From Acholoe squamosa (taxonomy: Eukaryota > Annelida > Polychaeta > Phyllodocida > Polynoidae): a stretch of 64,000 bases of DNA. Every line of letters starts with the position of its first letter. The first letter of the stretch is position 1. The translations under genes and the position numbers were made by a program. The stretch is taken from NCBI GenBank assembly GCA_949317995.1, contig OX439044.1, positions 23,322,733 through 23,386,732 on the forward strand. The letters are read 5' to 3'. Below the pieces are notes generated by a model, which saw nothing but the letters and a program-made list of their open reading frames with translations, was not told the DNA's origin and searched no databases. This document shows positions 11,018 to 20,999 of this stretch, in pieces.

Positions 11018-11700
11018 ACATAAATTATTTAGTTCCACATAACCTGGAACAGGACAAAGATAGTTCATATTATTTTCGGTAGAGGGAAACCCAAGAATGC
11101 GTTCTGAATACGATGAAATCTATCGTCACAATTGTAAGCTATGAGCAAATATTCTTTATTGATATCAATAAAATATATCAAAAAATGAAAAGAAAGAGCT
11201 CAATACATAAATCATTCAAACTGTTCAAGAAAATACAAAGAAAAGAGTATTATACATGTAATAATTTAGTTCCACATAACCTACATCATGCCAGAGATAG
11301 TTAATATTATTCTCGGTAGAGGGAAACCCAAGAATGCGTTCTACGTACTGAATACGATGAAATCTATCGTCTCAAATGTAAGCTATGAGCAAATATTCTT
11401 TATTGATATCAATAAAATATATCAAACAATGAAAAGAAAGAGCTCTATACATGAATCATTCAAACTGTTCAAGAAAATACAAAGAAAAGAGCATTATACA
11501 TGTAATAATTTAGTTCCACATAACCTACATCATGCCAGAGATAGTTCATATTATTCTCGGTAGAGGGGGACAAAAAATCCGCGTTTTGAATGTAGTTCAT
11601 ATTATTCTCGGTAGAGGGGGACAAAAAATCCGCGTTTTGAATGTAAATCTATCGCTTCAATTGTAAACTAACGCTGTAAATTCCTCTAATAACTCAGCAA
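11018..11700. repeat. Tandem repeat, about 240 bp, three partial copies
   Basis: The phrase TTAGTTCCACATAACCT recurs near 11030, 11268 and 11510, each followed by a CTCGGTAGAGGGAAACCC-type block and CAAATATTCTTTATTGATATC. A 60-bp sub-unit (CTCGGTAGAGGGGGACAAAA) is itself duplicated at about 11555-11640. Short ORFs repeat with the array and are not treated as genes. Confidence 0.9.
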
Positions 11701-11819
11701 ATATTCTTTGCTGATATCAATGAAATATATCAAAAAATAGAGGAGAAAAAACTCTGTCCCTAAATCACTCAAACTGTTGAAAAAAATCTATATCCTTTAA
11801 ACTGAATGTCTATTTGTTC

Positions 11820-12155
11820 ATAGACTTAAAGGTGTAACACCACATTTATGATTTCACTGCTGAGGTGGAGTATATAAAAAACGCAATATCTAGGGTTAAT
11901 TGGAGAGGTCCGGCCCTCATGTCACGAACCTCCACGCCTGTAGCTCCAGGTACTAGCTTCTCTGTGAAGAAAATCACGACTATTCGTGCGACCTTGTCAA
12001 CTTAGAGCGGCTGATGCTCCCATTGTTGGTTGAAGCGTGAACGGGTGATGCTCCCACTGTTGGTTGAAGCGTGTATGCTCTCATCAGTTGGTTGAAGCAC
12101 CATACATAATGGTCCTCCTGTTTCAGTAACGCCGTTCCTTAGAACTGAACTGAAA
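11820..12155. other. Non-coding, with short direct repeats
   Basis: Three spaced copies of a GATGCTCCCACTGTTGGTTG-like block lie near 12012, 12048 and 12085. A TATATAAAA sequence occurs at about 11871. No gene was recognised. Confidence 0.45.
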
Positions 12156-12162
12156 TTGAATG

Positions 12163-12322
12163 TGTCTCTCAATCCTCCTCCTTCAATCCTCCTTCAATCC
12201 TCCTCCTTCAATCCTCCTTCAATCCTCCTTCAATCCTCCTTCAATCCTCCTTCAATCCTCCTTCAAATCCTCCTTCAAATCCTCCTTCAATCCTCCTTCA
12301 AATCCTCCTTCAAATCCTTGTA
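12163..12322. repeat. CCTCCTTCAAT microsatellite-like array
   Basis: About 14 copies of an 11-base unit TCCTCCTTCAA, with one- or two-base slips. It is strongly pyrimidine-biased on the plus strand. Confidence 0.95.
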
Positions 12323-12487
12323 CGTTCATCTCAGTTCATTCCTCTGTACCAAAAGCGCAGCTGAGAACCTTGTGACATGAGAACCACTTGACCTCTCTTT
12401 TGTATTTAAAACCTAAAGTGATATGATTACTATTTCCAAAATAATCCTATTATCCAAAATAATAGGTATTTTCTGGATATTCAAAAA

Positions 12488-12541
12488 ATATAGGTCTTCT
12501 TTGGATATTTTTTTTAGAAATATCCAAAGAAGACCTATATA
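12488..12541. repeat. Short perfect hairpin
   Basis: An inverted repeat with an arm of about 23 bp (ATAGGTCTTCTTTGGATATT and its complement) and a loop of about 6 bases. It is AT-rich and flanked by other copies of GGATATT. Confidence 0.85.
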
Positions 12542-12548
12542 TATACTA

Positions 12549-12855
12549 CTCATGTCTGGGTAGGTACCAGTGGTTAACTATGCTTGGGAGTGTAGTAAGT
12601 TGACTCAGGAATCAACATTGACCCACATGGGCAGGACCAATAGGGGGTGGCCTTACAAACCAGCATTGATCCCTTGGCCGTACTCCGAACGCACCGAGTC
12701 GGTGCATTCGGAGTACGGCCGAGGGATCAATGCTGGTTTGTAAGGCCACCCTCTATTGGTCCTCCCCATGTGGGTCAATGTTGATCCCCAAGTCAACTTA
12801 CTACACTTCCAAGCATAGTTAAGGGCTGGTACCTAGCCAGACCTGCTGGGGTGGA
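12549..12855. repeat. Palindromic pair of MITE family A copies
   Basis: Two MITE copies sit head to head around a centre near 12698 (GAACGCACCGA / GTCGGTGCATTC). Arms of about 150 bp share GGTACC..ACTATGCTTGG, GTAGTAAGTTGACTC, CACATGGG..GGACCAATAG and GGCCTTACAAACCAGC. The right half continues as a longer copy to about 12958, ending CTGCCCGAACGCACC. Confidence 0.85.
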
Positions 12856-12959
12856 AGGGGGTGGAGGGAACAGGCTAAGGTTGTGTAGTTAGCGTTCGAG
12901 GTCACCCCTACCCATAATGCAATAGATATCATTTAAAAACCGCTGCCCGAACGCACCGC

Positions 12960-13260
12960 CTGAGTCAAGTTACTAGCCTCCCAAGCATCCCAGCTAGCAC
13001 TACTCGTGTAATTTACGTCATTCGTACGAGAAAACTGATCATATTTACGTAAAAAAGACATCATTTGGATGAGTTGTGCTAGCAGGGATAGTTAAGGACT
13101 GGTACCTAGCTAGACATGGCTGGGGTGGAAGGGGGTGGAGGGAACCAGCTGAGGTGGGGTAGTTAGCGTTCGAGGTCACCCCTACCCATAATGCAATAGA
13201 TATCGTTGGAATTGGCTGGTCCCGCAGCATAACCTCCTACGATCGGTATAGGGCAGGTAG
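12960..13260. repeat. MITE family A, partial copy
   Basis: The block from GGACTGGTACCTAGCTAGAC (about 13095) through CGTTCGAGGTCACCCCTACC to about 13200 matches the 3' half of the family A MITE, with its outer terminus missing. Confidence 0.7.
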
Positions 13261-13270
13261 CTAGCAACTC

Positions 13271-13384
13271 CAAGCACTGGCAGCTACAAAGCCTTGGTAT
13301 AGGCGAGTGACCCACCCGCATGGGCATGCACATGCGCGTGGGTCACTCGCCTATACCAAGGCTTTGTAGTTTGCCAATGCTTGA
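13271..13384. repeat. 114-bp hairpin
   Basis: An inverted repeat with arms of about 52 bp. The inner 36 bp (TACAAAGCCTTGGTATAGGC onward) are almost perfect and the outer part is imperfect (CAAGCACTGGCAG against TTTGCCAATGCTTG). The loop lies around 13324. It could fold as one long RNA or cruciform stem, and may be the whole of a very small foldback element. Confidence 0.85.
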
Positions 13385-13389
13385 AGAAT

Positions 13390-14620
13390 GATATGCAAAT
13401 CATAATTTATGATGATGATATTCTGGTCACGTGTTAGCTCTACTAGAACTCGTGCCGTCATAAGGTCAGTCAGTAGCTACCAGCGGGCATATCGCATCGA
13501 TCCCGCAGTGGTACCAGCGAATTGTTGGAAAACCGTTGCCCGAATGCCTCGTGTATGATCGTCGTCACTGCGGACCTCTATGGTGGTCCGAGATCCTTAT
13601 CTATGAAACCTCCCCCGCCTCCGACGGCAGTGGACCTAGAGTCTGTCTGTTCGTCTGCTGTTTTCACGCACTGATGTGACTGCTTTTATCAAGACATCTC
13701 TATAATTATTCACTTTCAATCCACCCATTCTTCTTTTCTCTCAACCCTGCATGTATTTCTATCTGAATTTGAAATAATAACATGTATTTGACAGCCTGAT
13801 AGTTGTTTTTGGGCCAAAGTGTCAGTCTCACTTTAAGCTCATTGAGGCAGTCCCAGCATGCATCATTATCATGAGTCTGATGCAATTGAAAGTTCACCTG
13901 AAGTCAGACATACGGGCGTGTGCTCGTCTCCGTCTTAACAGATAGACTCGCCGAAACCAGCGGCAAAGTTTTCCGCCGCTCGGTCAACGTACCGGGCTCA
14001 TTGTGAATATAGCGCAACTGAATCACAGCGCCGTAGGCGCTGTGATCCACCATAATACAAAACGGCAGGCCTCGACTGGCTTGCATGGAGCACTCTCCCA
14101 GCAGAGACTCTCATAGGCATTCTGCTGTTTGGCCATACAGAGGGATGGCATAGACTATGCTGGGAGAGCTGTTGAGTGACAAATAGCTGTAACAAACTGC
14201 ATTGTTGTTGGACGCAGTGCCTTGGGCGTAAGGTGGCGCTAAATTGTTCAACCTGGGGACACTGTTCAGTCTCAGGCCATTCAAACATAGCAGTTTCTTA
14301 GAGCTATCAGTTTAATCAGTTTGGCGTTTTTGTTTTTTTTGGCCCAGTTTGTATTGACATAGGACTGACTGTAGGGGGGGTAGGGGCACAACCGAGTCAC
14401 CTTTCGCACGCCACCATCCAGCGGCGCAGCCGCTGGTCTAGTTACACAACTACCCACCAGATGGTTCCACAACTTAACCAATACGGCAGGCGAGCGATTG
14501 GTCGGCGACGATGTAGGATGTTCCCGTAGTTGGCTATGTGCTCTTATGAGAAAAACAGTGTGGAACCAGCGAAACACACCCAGGGCAAACTGCAACATCA
14601 TGCAAGTGCTGTCGCAGAAC
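13390..14620. other. Non-coding with small inverted repeats
   Basis: Short self-complementary stretches occur at about 14028-14050 (CAGCGCCGTAGGCGCTG) and 14410-14432 (CAGCGGCGCAGCCGCTG). The segment 14222-14285 recurs inverted at about 16018-16062 (GGCCTGAGACTGAAC..TTGAACAATTTAG). Open frames on the minus strand show no domain I can name. Confidence 0.4.
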
Positions 14621-14622
14621 AC

Positions 14623-14918
14623 TCGGTACGTTCGACCCCTGGCTTCGTAACTTACGGAGTTCCGCTCCAATTACTAACTGGGTTTACTTGAGTAAGGCCA
14701 GACCCAGACACATGTATCACAGGAAGTCATGTGACATCTGTTTGTAGCATAGGAATGGTGCACTGTGGGATACAAACAGAGGTCTGAGGCTCTGTAACTT
14801 ACACAACAACCTGCCCTGACCCATTTATGATGTCACAGACTGGTAGCCAATCCGATAACCCGGCAGGTTACTCAAGTAACTAACGCAAGTCAGTTTGGCC
14901 AGGGGTCGAACGGACCGA
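14623..14918. mobile_element. MITE family B, 296 bp, copy 1
   Basis: The terminal inverted repeats read TCGGTACGTTCGACCCCTGG and TCGGTCCGTTCGACCCCTGG. The full length recurs inverted at 52258-52553 (also 296 bp) with few differences. There is no coding capacity. The superfamily is not assigned because the flanking duplication is unclear. Confidence 0.88.
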
Positions 14919-15337
14919 CAGTCGAGGCGTTCGGGCAGCGGTTTTCTAAGGATATCTATTGCATTATGGGTAAGGGTGACCTCGAATGCTAACAACACTG
15001 TTCCGCGCAGATCACCAATCGGCGCATTTCTCAAATTGGGCAGCACGATTTACAAATTGCGCAACATCAGCGCCGCGCGAAGCTCCAATCTTGCGCAGAT
15101 CACCGATATTGGTGAATCAGCCAGTAGGTTTTGGTCTACAACTTATTTTTAAATTCATCAGCAGAGAAACCTGCCACTAAACCACCAATGGCTGAATAAC
15201 ATAAAAAGTTATCTTCAAAAAATATTAGAAAGATCAATTTTATAAATTTGCTAGAAAATTTATTAGATTCTCGCCCATTTGTACCTGGCGCAAAGAACAA
15301 TTGGCGATCGGTGCAGATTGGCGAAATGCGCCTAACA

Positions 15338-15613
15338 TACACAACTGGTGCGTTCAGTGTACAGTTTTCTGACTAGATCCAGTGCATTATGGGTAGGGGT
15401 GACCTCGAACACTAACTACACCACCTCAGCTGGTTCCCTCCACCCCCTTCCCACCAAGCCAGGTCTGGCTAGGTACCAGTCCCTTACTATGCTTGGGAGG
15501 GTATAGGAGGGTAGTAAGTTGACTCAGGGATCAACATTGACCCACATGGGGAGGACCAATAGGAGGTGGCCTTACAAACTAGCATTGATCCCTCGGCCGT
15601 ACTCCGAACTCAC
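15338..15613. mobile_element. MITE family A, full-length-like copy
   Basis: It runs from GGTGCGTTCAGTGTACAG to CCGTACTCCGAACTCACC. It shares the internal blocks GGTGACCTCGAACACTAAC, CCCTCCACCCCCTTCC, GACTCAGGGATCAACATTG and GGCCTTACAAACTAGC with the other family A copies. Confidence 0.8.
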
Positions 15614-15718
15614 CAAACCTTAGCTTGTTCCCTTCACCACCTTCCACCCCAGCCATGTCTGGCTAGGTACCAGTCCCTAACTATGCTTGGGAGGGTAGTA
15701 AGTTGACTCAGGTTCGGT

Positions 15719-15988
15719 TCGGTGCGTTCGGAGTACGACCGAGGGATCAATGCTGGTTTGTAAGGCCACCCCCTATTGGTCCTGCCCATGTAGGTCAATG
15801 TTGATCCCTGAGTCAACTTACTACACTCCCAAGCATAGTTAGTGACTGGTACCTAGCCAGACCTGGCTGGGTGGGAAGGGGGTGGAGGGAACAAGCTAAG
15901 GTGGTGTAGTTAGCGTTCGAGGTCACCCCGTCCCAGCATGCACTGCATATTGATCGAAAACCGCTGCCCGAACGCCTCGAATGCCTAA
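15719..15988. mobile_element. MITE family A, inverted full-length copy
   Basis: It starts GGTGCGTTCGGAGTACGACC and ends CCGCTGCCCGAACGCCTC, in reverse order relative to 15338-15613 and 17014-17271. Together with its neighbour it forms another large inverted repeat, with half-copy material between at about 15615-15712. Confidence 0.8.
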
Positions 15989-16082
15989 CTGATAGCTGTA
16001 AGAAAATGCAATATTGCATGGCCTGAGACTGAACTGTCCCAAGTTGAACAATTTAGTGTCATCTCATTTGTTGCCTCTCTGT

Positions 16083-16121
16083 CTACTTGTAGTAGGCTTT
16101 GCTGAAGCCTACTACAAGTAG
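16083..16121. repeat. Perfect 17-bp stem, 5-base loop
   Basis: CTACTTGTAGTAGGCTT at 16083-16099 pairs exactly with 16105-16121 across the loop TGCTG. No T-run follows, so there is no terminator reading. Confidence 0.9.
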
Positions 16122-16151
16122 CCTTCCCATGCTAACCAATCAGACTGTCAT

Positions 16152-16872
16152 CTGAACTCTCTTAAGGATGGGATGGGTGTGCACATGATAAGCAGGATGG
16201 GGAGGGTGTGTGCAAGATACGCAGGATGGGGAAGGGTGTGCGCATGATACGCAGGATGGGGAAGGGTGTGCACATGATAAGCAGGATGGGGGAAGGATGT
16301 GCGCAAGATATGTAGGTTGGGGGAGGGTGTGCCCATGATAAGCAGGATAGGGGAAGGGTGTGCGCAAGATACGCAGGATGGGGGAGGGTGTGCGCAAGAT
16401 ACACAGGTGGGGGAGGGTGTGTGCATGATGCGCAGTGTGGGGGCAGGGTTTATCCATGATACGCAGGGTGGGGGGAGGGTGTGCGCAAGATACGCAGGGT
16501 GGGGGAGGGTTTGCGCATGAAACGCAGGGTGGGGGAGGGTGTGCACATGATACGCAGGATGGGGGAGGGTGTGCATGAGATACGCAGGGTGGGGAAGGGT
16601 GTGCACAAGATATGCAGGGTGGGGGAGGGTGTGCGCAAGATACGCAGGATGGGGAGGGTGTGCACAAGATAAGCAGGGTGGGGGAGGGTGTGCGCATGAC
16701 ACACAGGATGGGGGGAAGGTGTGCACAAGATACGCAGGGTGGGGGAGGGTTTGCGCATGATACGCAGGGTGGGGGAGGGTGTGCGCAAGATACGCAGGGT
16801 GGGGGAGGGTGTGCACAAGATATGCAGGGTGGGGGAGGGTGTGCGCAAGATACGCAGGATGGGGGGAGGGTC
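16152..16872. repeat. G-rich 30-bp minisatellite, about 24 copies
   Basis: The unit is GGGTGGGGGAGGGTGTGCGCAAGATACGCA with small changes (CATGATA for AAGATA, GGAT for GGGT). Thirty bases is a multiple of three, so most frames stay open on both strands and give decapeptide-repeat ORFs. These are artefacts of period and composition, not genes. The strand has three closely spaced G-runs per unit, so G-quadruplex formation is plausible. Confidence 0.95.
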
Positions 16873-17013
16873 CCTAACATTTATACATGGGCCGTTTACA
16901 CTATCCCAGCGCCGAAGGCGCTGGTACAATATACTCCACGCCGGGAAACAGCAAACCAATAAAAATAGTGAAAGAGGTAGCTACCGCGAAACCATTACAA
17001 CTGGTACTGTGTC

Positions 17014-17271
17014 GGGGCGTTCGGGCAGCGGTTTTCGATCAATATGCAGTGCATGCTGGGACGGGGTGACCTCGAACGCTAACTACACTACCTTAGCTTG
17101 TTCCCTCCACCCCCTTCCCACCAAGCCAGGTCTGGCTAGGTAACAGTCACTAACTATGCTTGGGAGTGTAGTAAGTTGACTCAGGGATCAACATTGACCT
17201 ACATGGGGCAGACCAATGGGGGGTGGCCTTACAAACCAGCATTGATCCCTCGGCCGTACTCCGAACGCACC
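17014..17271. mobile_element. MITE family A, 258-bp reference copy
   Basis: The best-delimited copy. It begins GGGGCGTTCGGGCAGCGG and ends CGTACTCCGAACGCACC, so the terminal inverted repeat is about 11 bp (GGKGCGTTCGG). There is no ORF. Family members lie at 12549-12958, about 13095-13200, about 14930-15000, 15338-15613 and 15719-15988, all within 5 kb. Confidence 0.85.
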
Positions 17272-17612
17272 GTGGGGAGGGAGCCCAACGGGCAGGGGCT
17301 AGATCCGACCTCGAGGTCGCCGTTAGTAGGTCGAATCACGGTCTAACTGGGTCAAAACATGATGCTGCTGCCACCTTGTATCTACCTTAGAACTACTCAG
17401 GGGGGCCACTCCAAATAACTATTATACTACACTGCCAGTACACTGCCACAATACGGTCACCTCACCGGAGAGCGTGGGCCGGTCTCGGGAGAGCGGGGAG
17501 CGGTCATGGGAGAGCGGGGGGCGGTCACGGGAGAGCAGGGGCCGGTCACAGCAGAGCGAGACCGGGAATTGCAGAAGCAATTTTCAGGGACTGAATCGAT
17601 CCACTAGGGCCC
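17272..17612. repeat. GC-rich stretch with a short tandem repeat
   Basis: At 17470-17560 a unit of about 28 bp (CGGGAGAGCGGGGAGCGGTCA) is repeated three to four times. The rest shows nothing recognisable. Confidence 0.6.
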
Positions 17613-17614
17613 TA

Positions 17615-17925
17615 GGGAGTGGTCATTATTTATCAACAGGGTCCGTTTTTCTGCGCAGATGAGCGAAATTTTTTTACGCCCCCCCTCGACAGCAGTCAAA
17701 ATTTTTTGAGCCCCCCGCGCCAGAAGTGCGGAGGGGTTTCGCACCGCTCTTTCATCTATAGTAGTACCGGTACATGGGCTTTTTTGCTAAAAAGAGGGTA
17801 AATTCTTTTTAGTATCCACCTCAAGAGGGGTCAAAATTTTTTTAGCCCCCCCCTCAGGAGGGGTGTGAAAATTTTACGCCCCCCTCAAACCCACACCCCC
17901 CTGTTGATAAACAATGACCACTCCC
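17615..17925. mobile_element. MITE family C, complete copy
   Basis: Terminal inverted repeats are GGGAGTGGTCATTATTTATC at the left and GATAAACAATGACCACTCCC at the right, extending to about 25 bp. The interior alternates runs of C with AATTTTTTT and contains GCTTTTTTGCTAAAAAGAGG. Other copies lie at 45753-45975, about 49725-50003 and 51512-51740. Flanks carry CTAG or CTTA, so a short TTAG-like target is possible. Confidence 0.85.
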
Positions 17926-18004
17926 TTAGTCCTCAGTCATCTAGATTTCCTTCACCAATCAACATGAAAGGGACACCTCAGAGGTCTAGCTCACCTAAGT
18001 AGCT

Positions 18005-19948
18005 CAAGGGTCCACAATGGGCCTAAAAAAAGTCCGACCACTCCCTGTGGACCCAATTGAATCAATTTCCGATGACTGGACCCACTGGGGCCCTTATCCC
18101 TTGGACCTCAAGATTTACTGATCCAATATTAATATAAAAGCGATACCTCAGAGGGCTAGCTAACCTAACTAGGTCAAGGGTCCACAATGGGCCCAAAAAT
18201 GTTCGGACCACTCCTGTGGACCCAACTGAAGCAATATCCGGTGACTGGACCCACTGGGGCCTTTAGCCCTTGGACCTCAAGATTTCCTTTGCCAATATCC
18301 ACATAAAAGAGACACCTCAGAGGGCTAGCACACATAATTTGGTCAAGGGTCAACAATGGGCCCAAAAATGTTCGGACCACTCCTGTGGACCCAACTGAAG
18401 CAATATTCAGTGACTGGACCCACTGGGGCCCTTAGCCCTTGGACCTCAAGATTTCCTTTGCCAATTTCAACATAAAAGATACACCTCAGAGGGCTAGCCC
18501 ACATAATTAGGTCAAGGGTCCACAATGGGCCCAACAATGTTTGGACCACTCCTGTGGACACAACTGAAGCAATTTTCGATGACTGGACCCACTGGGGCCC
18601 TTAGCCCTTGGACCTCAAGATTTCCTTTGCAAATATCAACATAAAAGATACACCTCAGAGGGCTAGCACACATAATTTGGTCAAGGGTCCACAATGGGCC
18701 CAAAAATGTTCGGACCACTCCTGGGGACCCAACTGAAGCAATTTTCGATGACTGGACCCACTGGGGCCCTTAGCCCTTGGACCTCAAGATTTCCTTTGCC
18801 AATATCAACATAAAAGATACACCTCAGAGGGCTAGCCCACATAATTAGGTCAAGGGTCCACAATGGGCCGAAAAATGTTCGGACCACTCCTGTGGACCCA
18901 ACTGAAGCAATATTCAGTGACTGGACCCACTGGGGCCCTTAGCCCTTGGACCACGAGATTTCCTATGCCAATATCCACATAAAAAAAGACACCTCAGAGG
19001 GCTAGCAGACATAATTTGGTCAAGGGTCCACAATGGGCCCAAAAATGTTCGGACTACTCCTGGGGACCCAACTGAAGCAATATTCGGTGACTGGACCCAC
19101 TGGGGCCCTTAGCCCTTGGACCTCAAGATTTCCTTTGCCAATATCAACATAAAAGATATACCTCAGAGGGCTAGCCCACATAATTAGGTCAAGGGTCCAC
19201 AATGGGCCAAACAATGTTCGGACCACTCCCTGTGGACCCAACTGAAGCAATTTTCAATGACTGGACCCACTGGGGCCCTTAGCCCTTGGACCTCAAGATT
19301 TACTGATCCAATATCAATATTAAAGCGATACCTCAGAGGGCTAGCTCACCTAACTAGGTCAAGGGTCCACAATGGGCCCAAAAATGATCGGACCACTCCT
19401 GTGGACCCAACTGATGCAATATTCAGTGACTGGACCCACTGGGGCCCTTAGCCCTTGGACCTCAAGATTTCCTTTGCCAATATCCACATAAAAGAGACAC
19501 CTCAGAGGGCTAGCACACATAATTTGGTCAAGGGTCCACAATGGGCCGAAAAATGTTCGGACCACTCCTGGGGACCCAACTGAAGCAATATTCCGTGACT
19601 GGACCCAATTGAATCAATTTCTGATGACTGGACCCACTGGGGCCCTTAGCCCTTGGACCTCAAGATTTACTGATCCAATATCAATATTAAAGCGATACCT
19701 CAGAGGGCTAGCTCACCTAACTAGGTCAAGGGTCCACAATGGGCCCAAAAATGTTGGGACCACTCCTGGGGACCCAACTGAAGCAATATTCGGTGACTGG
19801 ACCAAATGGGGCCTTTAGCCCTTGGACCTCAATGTTTCCTTAGCCAATATCAACATAAAAGAGACACCTCAGAGGGCTAGCACACATAATTTGGTCAAGG
19901 GTCCACAATGGGCCCAATAATGTTTGGACCACTCCTGGGGACCCAACT
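18005..19948. repeat. 169-bp satellite, about 11 units
   Basis: The monomer begins GGTCAAGGGTCCACAATGGG, then CGGACCACTCCTGTGGACCC, GACTGGACCCACTGGGGCCC and CACCTCAGAGGGCTAGC. Identical phrases recur exactly 169 bp apart (for example 18174, 18343, 18512, 18681). Monomers fall into sub-types (AAAAGATACACC against AAAGCGATACCTC) that alternate. Repeated ORFs of 60-76 residues inside it are not genes. Confidence 0.97.
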
Positions 19949-20335
19949 GTAATATCATTTATTTACTAAATCAAATGATTCAACACATATATCAATGTCA
20001 CACACCATAATCAAGGTTTTATAATACAGACATATAGAACCAAATATCTACGTTCCTCGAGGTAAGTTGAACTAAGTTTGTGTGCAGGTAAAAGGGGAAT
20101 TTTTGACGGCTTGTTTAAACCAAGCCAACTTTAAATCCAAAAGTAATACAGCCAATCTGAAGACCGATCCTACTTTTCGACCTAAAATCTTTCTAAAAAA
20201 TCGGGGTAAATGGGGGCCAGACAGGAACCAAATATGCAGCTGCTCTGCAAGAGTAGCCTCTGTCAAGGAACTCACAGAGCGTTACTCACACAGAGGAACA
20301 GATGACAAGACAACATTATATGAAAAAAAACAATC

Positions 20336-20408
20336 CCCCCAAGGAGGGATTTGAACCCTCGACCCTCAGATTAAAAGTCTGATGCTCTACCAACTGAGCT
20401 AACCAGGC
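20336..20408 (-). tRNA. tRNA-Lys(UUU)-like gene
   Basis: On the minus strand a 73-base cloverleaf is visible. The D-stem is GCTC/GAGC, the anticodon stem is TCAGA/TCTGA around loop CTTTTAA (anticodon UUU, lysine), and the T-stem is GAGGG/CCCTC. Box A (TAGCTCAGTTGG) and box B (GGTTCAAATCC) are intact. An eight-T run, a pol III terminator, follows within about 5 bases. The acceptor stem is poor: GCCTGGT against CTTGGGG gives two Watson-Crick pairs, three wobbles and two mismatches. It is therefore a diverged gene or a pseudogene. The sequence downstream of it (about 20210-20330) recurs without the tRNA at 44751-44880. Confidence 0.8.
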
Positions 20409-20573
20409 TTTGTGCATTCAATTATGCAAATTTAGAACTAATATGGTAATTCTAATTTGGTCATGTGATTCTCAAGTATATAAACCTGTGCAAAATTGAA
20501 GTCAGTAAATTGATGGAATAACTGGTCAACCACAAGTGCTTGGGATGTTGAAATAAAAAACTAGTTGGACAAG

Positions 20574-20975
20574 ATGGAATACAACAATGAAGCAGACAGT
20601 GTGCCTCAAACCAACCAAAGATCCGCATTGGAGGAACTATACAGGGCACTTTACCATGCATTACCATCAGAGGAAGAGATTGTGACTTCGAGAAAAATGA
20701 ATGAGATCCATGACGACTTTGACAGTCTGGGGGCTGAACTGGTCCGACCTCTCCATTTACTGGTGAAGAAAGCTGACGGTGGGCCGATGTTTCACAATTT
20801 CCCACGGTGTTACACCAAAGAGATTGACACCATCATATCGACCGATGAAGAAATTGACACATTGAACCGCTTGATGGCCATGTACGTCTGCCAAATGGTT
20901 GCAGAGAATTGTCGACTCTGCCATCCATTCGATCTCAGTGTGCAAACGCGTTTTGTCTTTTTGTTTTTCATATAG
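20574..20975 (+). CDS. Hypothetical protein, 133 residues
   Basis: Open frame from the ATG at 20574, about 170 bases from the tRNA. The composition is protein-like: acidic and helical, with an ELYRALYHALPSEEEI segment, a central HDDFDSLGAELVRPLHLL and a Cys pair in CRLCHPF. There is no signal peptide or TM. The last nine residues (TRFVFLFFI) look non-coding, so the true exon may end at a GT near 20938-20941. I do not recognise the family. It lies immediately upstream of a tandem repeat. Confidence 0.4.
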   Translation: MEYNNEADSVPQTNQRSALEELYRALYHALPSEEEIVTSRKMNEIHDDFDSLGAELVRPLHLLVKKADGGPMFHNFPRCYTKEIDTIISTDEEIDTLNRLMAMYVCQMVAENCRLCHPFDLSVQTRFVFLFFI

Positions 20976-20999
20976 GACTACTGTTCAACTTGTGCCATA

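Noticed and set aside
12160..12380. Pro/Ser/Leu-rich ORFs
   Set aside because: They result from an 11-base simple repeat read in two frames.
13998..14670. Minus-strand ORFs of 60-129 residues
   Set aside because: There is no domain, they overlap each other in different frames, and they run into a MITE terminus.
16140..16962. Long ORFs on both strands with decapeptide repeats
   Set aside because: They are produced by a 30-bp G-rich minisatellite whose period is a multiple of three; there is no protein-like sequence outside the repeat.
18174..19818. Series of 64-76 residue repeated ORFs
   Set aside because: Each is the same segment of a 169-bp satellite monomer.
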